Shown here: one piece after another, positions 57,960 to 64,000 of the stretch
Numbering within the stretch: position 1 is the first letter of the stretch
Layout of the letters: each line of letters starts with the position of its first letter
Assembly (NCBI GenBank): GCA_023055425.1
Contig: JALGPY010000005.1
Location: 89,073,495 to 89,137,494, forward strand
From: Linanthus parryae
Lineage: Eukaryota; Streptophyta; Magnoliopsida; Ericales; Polemoniaceae
DNA length: 64,000 nucleotides
Direction of reading: 5' to 3'
Program-made: the position numbers and the translations under genes
Notes under the pieces: generated by a model
Database searches by the model: none
What the model saw: the letters and a program-made list of their open reading frames with translations, nothing else
What the model was told of the DNA's origin: nothing

Positions 57960-59491
57960 GAGCCCAAAAATGCAAAGAAGCACTAGAAGATGCAGATTGG
58001 ATCATTACAATGCAGAATGAGCTAAATGAGTTTGAAACGAACAAAGTTTGGAATTTGGTTCCTAGACCAAAGAATCATCTGTGATTGGAACTAGATGGGT
58101 GTTCAGAAACAAGCTTGATGAAAATGGTAAGGTTGTGAGAAATAAAGCAAGACTAGATTCACAGGGATATAATCAAGAAGAAGGAATTTATTATGTGGAT
58201 ACATTTTCCCCTTTTGCAAGGTTAGAAGCTATCAGAATACTTTTTGCATTTGCATCACATAAACATATAAAGCTTTTTCAAATGGATGTCAAATGTGCTT
58301 TTCTAAATGGATATTTAAAAGAAGAAGTATATGTTGCTCAACTACCAGGTTTTGAAGATGACACTTTTCATGATCATGTTTACAAATTAGACAAAGCCTT
58401 GTATGCACTTAAGCAAGCTCCAAGGGCTTGGTATGACAGACTCTCTAAGTTTTTACTTTAAAATGGTTTCAAGAGAGAACTTTTTGACAAACTCTTTTTA
58501 TCAAGAATCATGAAAAGGATTTGTTAGTAGTACAGATATGTGTTGATGATATTCTTTTTGGTGCTACTATTGATGCTCTTTCAAAAGAGTTTTCAAGTCT
58601 AATGTGCAGGGAATTTGAGATGAGCTTAATGGGAGAACTGAATTTCTTTCTTGGACTTCATGTACATAAAATGAAGAAAGGAATCTTTGTGCATCAAGGG
58701 ATATACACCAATGAATTGTTAAATAAATATAACATGTCATAGTCGAAGGTAGTTAAGACCCCTATGAGTTCATCATTATCTTTAGACAAAGATACAATTG
58801 GTAAGAGTGTGAATCAAAAGGATTATAGAGGTATGACTGGTTCACTTCTGTATGTAACTGCTAGTAGACCATATATTATGTTTAGTGTATGTACGTGTGC
58901 TAGATTTGAAGCAGATCCTAAAGAAAGTCATTTGATTAGTGTGAAAAGGATTTTCTGATATTTGAATGGAACCAAAGACTTGGGGCTTTGGTATCCAAGA
59001 AGATGTAATTTTTGTTGAGTGGTTATTCGGATGATGACTTTGCAGGGTACAAAGTAGACAAAATGAGTACTTCATGATGCTGTCAATTTCTTGGTTCATC
59101 ACTGATTAGTTGGCATTTAAAGAAGCAAAATTCAGTAGCTCTATAAACTGCAGAAGCTGAATACATTGCAGCTGGAGCCTGTTGTTCTCAGATTTTATGG
59201 ATTTCTCAACAGCTAAGAGATTTTGGATATGAATTCCGAAATGTGCCTATTAACTGGGATAATACAAGTGCCATTTCTATATCAAAGAATCCAGTTCAGC
59301 ATTCAAGGACAAAGCACATAGATGTGAAACATTATTTTCTTAGAGATCATGCTAAAAAAGGTGTTATTGTTCTATATTTTATTTCTACTACTATGCAAAT
59401 AGCTGATATTTTCACTAAACCATTGCCAGATGAGAGGTTTGCATCCCTAAGTCTTGAATTGGGTATGTTGAACAAGGATGCATTGGTTTAG
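57960..59491 (+). pseudogene. Element C: reverse transcriptase and RNase H, broken
   Basis: After EALEDADWIITMQNELNEFE comes TRWVFRNKLDENGKVVRNKARL, then MDVKCAFLNGYLKEEVYVAQ and LYALKQAPRAWYDRLSKFLL with a stop at 58459. A shifted frame holds MLVVQICVDDILFGAT, where the catalytic YVDD reads CVDD. Then come REFEMSLMGELNFFLGLH, CARFEADPKESHLISVKRIF with stop, and RNase H pieces (AEYIAAGACCSQILW; DNTSAISISKNPVQHSRTKHIDV; ADIFTKPLPDERF) ending at 59491. At least four stops or shifts make it dead. Confidence 0.88.
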
Positions 59492-59906
59492 GGGGGAGTA
59501 TTAGTCTCTATGTGTATTATATGTGTAAATCTCAAAGACTTGAGATCAAACTTTCTTTGCCTTGAAAGTATGCCTCAAAGCTTTGAAGGTTTATGTTTCG
59601 GTATGAAACATCTCAAAGCTTTGAACTACTGTTGAACGACTTTGATTAAGTGGATATGCGTTATATTAAAAAATGGATCATGGAATATTTTGTAATATCG
59701 TTTTAGATAACTACAGAATATTTCAAATGTTTAGATATTTTTACAAAAATATCCCAAAAATATCTCATGAAATCTTTTACGATTTCTTTTGCATTCAAAT
59801 CCCTTTTCAAATCAAACTCTTCTACCTACTTACGCCAACTTCAGAGCTTATTTCTTTCATTCTCAAATTTCTTCTCTCTCTCAAACCCTCTCAAACCCTA
59901 ACCACA

Positions 59907-61668
59907 ATGGAGCGCAAATCTGAGAGGATCAAGAAACAAGGATAGACTTCCAACAAGAGGACAAAGAGGAAGGTTAACAGGAAGATCACCATTCATGGAT
60001 CAGATTCAGAAGAGACAACTAGTGCCCATGAGACTTCACCACCCTCAAAGAAGGTCAAGAAGGGAAAGGAAGTTCAAGAAGAACCAGTGGGTAGGTCAGA
60101 ATCTGAGTCTGCAACAGAAGAAGTGGTGAAGATCAAAGAACATGGGAGTAAGGATCAGGGAGAAAAATTAAGCAAGAAGAAGAAGGAAGAGGCTGAAGGA
60201 AAAAGTGAGAAGAAGAGTGTACCATCTTCAAAGGAAAAGAAAGCTGATGAGAAGAAGGATGAAATAACACCATAGAAGAAAAGAGTGAAACACAATGCAG
60301 TAAAGACCAAGAAGGCTACAAATTTTGGTAAGAACATTTTGCCTGATTCTTGGTTTTTCAATTCAGATGTTAAGACTGTGTGGATGGACGAGTATGCATC
60401 ATCCAAGATATCTTTCTGTAGTCTAATTAGTACCGAGTTGTTGGATTTATTGGACTTAGACTACATTAAGAAATTGAGAGAATCATCTGTTGGGAGTTTG
60501 TTAAATCCACCATCTGAGGCTTACCCTAGGTTGACTAGAATTTTCTATCTGAACTTGGTTCAAAAATTGGATGATAATGACAATTACATTCTTACATCAA
60601 AAGTTGGTGGGATTGATATTAAGTTGGATCACAGGGTTTTTGCCAAAGTCTTGGGAGTTCCTAGAAAGTATAATATAAATGATCATCTTGATAAGAAGGA
60701 GATTTTGAAGAAGGCCAAAACCTTGTTTTTCTTGGAAGGAACCCCTACTGAACCAAAACAGTTAACACATTATGTGTTTACTCGTGAGGCTAAAATTCTG
60801 TTTTATATCATTATGAGAAGTGTAGTTCCCATGGAGTATTCCAAAGAATTGGTGACATATAGGGTTTTGATTATGATGTATCTGATATGTCAAGGGTTTG
60901 AAGTTGATCTCCCTACTGTTGTGATGGAGCATATGTTTTACTTGGCACTAGGACTAGGAACCATTCCCTTCCTCATGCCAATGTGTTACCTTTGTTTTTC
61001 AAACACTTTGGAGTCTCTTTGGAAGATGAAGAGAAGATTACAACTGGTTTTTGGTTGGTGGATGAGGCATCTCTTCAAATGATTGGGATAGTTCAACATG
61101 TCAAAGGAAAGTGGAAATTTTATTCTGAATTGAGTAATAAAGAGTTGAAGGAGAAGGAGTTTATCAAATCTGGAGCTGCTACTACCCCCAGAGTGTCTGG
61201 TAATTTGGATTTCTCTCAAATACTAGATAGGGTTGATGTTCTGGAAGATGGAGTGGAGGATTTGAGGCAAGGGTTATTTGACCTATCAACTGATTTCACT
61301 AAGTTCAAAGGTTTGGTGAACAATAAGGTTGATATCATCATCAAAGGATTGAAACAGGAGAAAATACCCTCTTCAGAGAGCAGAGACACTAGCATTAATC
61401 CAGATGAGGTAATTGGAGAGGCTGGTGTTGAGGAAACAGTGCAGAGACTGCTGAAAAGGAAGCTGCTGATTTGGATAAGGTCATTGATGAAGTGATTGAA
61501 AAAATGCAAGCTGAAACTAAGGAAGCACAAGGTGAGGAAGTTGATGAAAAAGGTGAACAAAGAGAAGAACAAGATGAAACTGAAGGAGATTCAGAAGCTG
61601 AGACAGTTGAGGAAGAGAAGGAAGAGGCTCAGGACAAGGGAAAGGGAAAAGCTAACCATGGCATTTGA
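59907..61668 (+). pseudogene. Extra sense ORF of element C, homologue of 26827-25031
   Basis: It starts MERKSERIKKQG, the same opening as in element B. TAG codons interrupt at 59943 and about 60273, a frameshift lies near 60950 and another near 61440. The core is well conserved with B (VWMDEYASSKISFCSLISTEL; EAYPRLTRIFYLNLV; DHRVFAKVLGVPRKYNINDH; PKQLTHYVFTREAKILFYII), as is the coiled coil (DRVDVLEDGVEDLRQGLFDL). The tail is Glu/Lys-rich and ends at 61668. Like B's copy, it lies between the RNase H stop and the purine tract on the coding strand. Confidence 0.82.
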
Positions 61669-61743
61669 GAATTACTTGTGTTTTCGAGTTTCTGGGAAAT
61701 ATTCAAGATTTCTGGACTTCATTAATAGTGTTTTGTCTTTCAT

Positions 61744-61754
61744 CAAGGGGGAGT
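61744..61754 (+). other. Polypurine tract of element C
   Basis: AAGGGGGAG in front of the 3' LTR start TGATAGATAAG. Element B has the same CTTTCATCAAGGGGGAGA context on its strand. Confidence 0.75.
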
Positions 61755-61755
61755 T

Positions 61756-61876
61756 TGATAGATAAGAAGCTTTTTGGTGTTAATATATGGATATATACAA
61801 AGAAGGAGTTTTGATTCCTTGATGTGAAAGCCAGAAACACATGTGTCAAAGCTTTAAAGCTTTGAGACACTGGGAC
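61756..61876 (+). repeat. 3' LTR of element C, truncated
   Basis: It matches the 5' LTR from TGATAGAT-AGAA through CCAGAAACACATGTGTCAA to GAGACACTG and then stops. The remaining 950 bases of LTR are missing, replaced by unrelated repeat-like DNA. Confidence 0.8.
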
Positions 61877-63466
61877 TGTCTCGGGTGTATTTCAACTCGG
61901 GTTATCGATCCCACAGGGACTGTCTCGGGTTTTCTCGAGTAATCAGTTTTGGTTGACAAAGTGTAAAAAAAAATAGGAAAAGGGGTTGTGTTTGTTGTTA
62001 CGGAACTACGTAAAACTAAAAACGCAAAAACGTAAATATATTTTTTGTGACGTTTTCTGGAATAAACTTGCTTTTTGTACTCTAGGGTTGATGGGAACTA
62101 GGCTCCAGGATCCCCTCGGGTTTCTACAGATTTTACGTTTTTCGGTTTGATATGAAAACACTCAGCAGTCTCGTTATCTGTGCAACGTACCGGTTGTGCA
62201 GTGACCTTTCAGATTCCACACGTAATCCCGATCCTACAGACGTTCGGATTCCTGTTAAGCTGCCTAAGTCTGCAGTCTCGTTCTAAGCCTGTTAGGGTTT
62301 CTAACCTGTCCTAATGGCCCGGGTCAGATTCTCCAACAGTCGGTCTCACGTTTTTCTATGCTAGCCCTATCTCGCTTTCTCTGGTCGGTCCATCAGGGTA
62401 AGGTACTAAATCCCGTCTTTTCTTCCTAACCCTAACCTGACGTTTTCACCTACAGGCTCGGGTCTATAGCAATTCTGGTTCGCGACTCCGATCATGCATA
62501 TACGATAACAGTCAAAGACAGAATAACAGATAAAGCTGCTGAATTTAAGATAACAATCATGAATCCATAATCAAACGTCTATAATAAAATCTGGATACGA
62601 AACCCTAGGTTCACCGAGAACCTAGGTAAAATGTTTAGCTACTAAGTGACATAATTAAATAACAACGCTTCTGAATAAGAGAGATAGTGAAATCAAATGC
62701 GTGCTGTAGATTCTGAATTCCTGCTTCCGTGCTCACCGAGAGTGCTCTGCGATCTCCTTCAGTAAGTTGTTGTGTTTTGTGATGAGCACTGGACGAGTCT
62801 TTATATAGTGCTGGAGGCGTTTCTGGAAACTGTCGAAATTACGAAACTGCCACTGGGCCGAAACCGCCTCGGGAAACGGGCCGTCTGCCACCGCCTCGGT
62901 AAACGGGCCAACTGCGCAAGATAGCTACGTAGCTACCTGCGTAGGTGGCTGCGTAGCTACCCGCGTAGGTGGCTGCGTAGCTACCTGCGTAGGTGGCTGC
63001 GTAGCTACCTGTCTCCTCGGTTTGTGCGCCAAACTTCTCTGGATGTCTTGGGATGACTGCTGAGCTTCTCGGAGTGTGTTTCGTCCGTCTTGGGATGAGT
63101 GCCAAACTGCTCGGGATGCCTCGGGATGCGTGCCAGGCTCCTCGGGATGCGTGCCCATCTCCTCGGGAAACGTGCCAATCTTCTCGACTTGCATGCTCGG
63201 CTTCTCAACCTTCTTGGACCCTTCACCCGCATGCCTGCTTCATTTCCGGCTCATGCGCAAGTCCTGTCCCTGCATCAACGACACGAAACAAAACCCGTGA
63301 TCATATCTCGATATGCGTGAAATAAAGCAGTTTATGCGTCTAGGAGATAAAAACAGCAAACCGTAACTTCCCGATTCAAACGGGGCAGAAATCGACTAAA
63401 ACGCTCATTTCGGACATAAATACCCCTCAAATTGGGTTAACCGATAACTCTTATTGAGGAGCTATC
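61877..63466. repeat. Unclassified repeat-like DNA of about 1.6 kb with minisatellite
   Basis: It begins with GGGACTGTCTCGGGTG, and the word GGGACTGTCTCGGGT repeats 42 bases later. It ends GAGGAGCTATCA, so the minus strand would start TGATAGCTCCTC, LTR-like. A perfect CCTAGGTTC/GAACCTAGG hairpin lies at 62604-62626. No gag, pol or primer site is seen. It could be a solo LTR or a non-coding element of a family I do not recognise. Open frames in it are repeat artefacts. Confidence 0.4.
62924..63012. repeat. 24-bp minisatellite
   Basis: About three and a half units of 24 bases, built from GCGTAGCTACCTGCGTAGG and GTGGCT, are arranged head to tail. The minus strand would encode repeats of ATYAGSYA. 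A related irregular array with the word CTCGGGATGCGTGCC follows at about 63108-63175. Confidence 0.75.
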
Positions 63467-64000
63467 AGTAACCACCATCGCTTCCCAGCCCCCAACATCT
63501 CCTCATATCTCCAACTCTATCGGGAAACCCCCCAGGAGTAGCAGACCACCAGCAGCAGCAAGGCAGTGGCAGTAGCAGCGACGGTGAAGCCGAACTCGTT
63601 ACTGACGCCGCCACCGCCAAGATCCTCCTCTGTCTCTGTTCACCGACCTCTCTGCCACCCTCTCCATGTATGTGCTGTGCCCAGACGAGCCCCACTGGAG
63701 TGACTGAGCTCAGCCCCGTGAACACCATTTCCGCATATTTTTGTTTCGTTGTCGTCGAACTTTCCGGTAAACCTAAAACTTCTTCGCGTTTAGATACGAT
63801 ATAAATTTCTGGATTGTTGTTCTTGCTGCATTTGTATGTGATTGTGGAAATTTAATTTTGTGGATGAGGGTTAAGTTTCGCGTTGCTGAATGTTGGAGAA
63901 GATGGTGATTTTGAAAACAACTTAGCTGCAGGGGGTTATTGTGTACTACTTGAAATGTTGAGGATATAAAGTGTAATTTCTAAAAATTGTAACTCTTGTT
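63467..64000. other. Low-copy-looking DNA, possibly the 5' end of a host gene beyond the window
   Basis: Composition changes from repeat to C-rich with AGCAGCAGC and CCACCGCC words (63530-63660), then to T-rich DNA after a CCG|GTAAACC sequence near 63764 that would make a fair splice donor. The pattern resembles a plant 5' untranslated exon followed by an intron. No convincing coding exon is seen. Confidence 0.25.

Larger units (their letters stand above)
20167..61876 (+). mobile_element. Copia element C (outermost host of the nest), split by B and two MITEs
   Basis: The 5' LTR is 20167-21233, the tRNA-Met primer site 21236-21247, gag 21285-22424, and a second zinc knuckle runs to 23135. Element B interrupts it here (CTGTT at 23136-23140 and 55370-55374). 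Protease and integrase follow at 55375-57200, RT and RNase H at 57960-59491, an extra ORF at 59907-61668, a purine tract at 61744-61754, and a 3' LTR that matches the 5' LTR for only about 120 bases before homology ends near 61876. Stops and frameshifts lie in every gene, so it is inactive. Confidence 0.88.

Noticed and set aside
62924..63012. CRISPR-like array
   Set aside because: Units are contiguous 24-mers with no unique spacers, in plant nuclear DNA.
62839..63232. Minus-strand ORFs with ATYAGSYA-type repeats
   Set aside because: The translation reflects the 24-bp minisatellite and its neighbour; frames overlap and there is no conserved protein.
63465..63728. Minus-strand ORF near the right edge
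   Set aside because: It is a translation of C-rich trinucleotide repeats (GCAGCAGC, CCACCGCC) without recognisable domain; the region more resembles an untranslated exon.

Overview
The window is nuclear DNA of a flowering plant. It holds a phenylalanine ammonia-lyase (PAL) pseudogene with the usual plant intron position, an intact two-exon CYP71-clan cytochrome P450, tRNA-Met-primed Ty1/copia elements, an element with an Athila/Tat-type primer site, and many plant MITEs. The P450 and PAL sequences look eudicot, perhaps asterid/Lamiales; that placement is an inference. Only one gene, the P450 (11087-12758, minus strand), looks functional.

Left third (1-16 kb): this is gene-remnant territory with small transposons. 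A broken copia pol fragment (1-1485) abuts a PAL exon-2 fragment (1579-1950). A 1.6 kb non-autonomous Mutator-like element (3069-4665, 9-bp target duplication TTCCAATTT) lies upstream of the PAL pseudogene (exon 1 5005-5374, exon 2 8556-10224). The PAL intron holds a complete 1.9 kb non-coding LTR retrotransposon (5435-7347, target duplication TCATT) and a Stowaway MITE. The P450 follows. After it come a 102-bp tRNA-derived retroposon with a perfect 16-bp target duplication, two Tourist-like MITEs, two more Stowaway copies and a candidate Helitron end.

Right two thirds (16-62 kb): this is a nest of LTR retrotransposons whose order is fixed by target-site duplications. Copia element C (plus strand, 20167 to about 61876) was split by copia element B (minus strand, 23141-55369, duplication CTGTT). 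B was split in its gag gene by copia element A (minus strand, 31484-52942, duplication TTACC). A is now a tandem array sharing LTRs, and its left LTR was split by G, a 2.1-kb-LTR element without pol that has itself become a partial tandem. A deletion with patchwork filler DNA (about 40867-40912) joins G to A. C also took a Stowaway MITE (55619-55878) and a hAT-like MITE (57210-57950). Remnants of two older relatives (D and E) lie at 16-20 kb.

Three things go beyond ordinary nesting. B, C and E share an extra sense ORF between RNase H and the 3' LTR. The same family is studded, in LTRs and in coding sequence, with short palindromes around TCAAGGCCTTGA. G carries a long acidic ORF that I do not recognise, preserved in two copies. 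No CRISPR, operon or other prokaryotic system is present.
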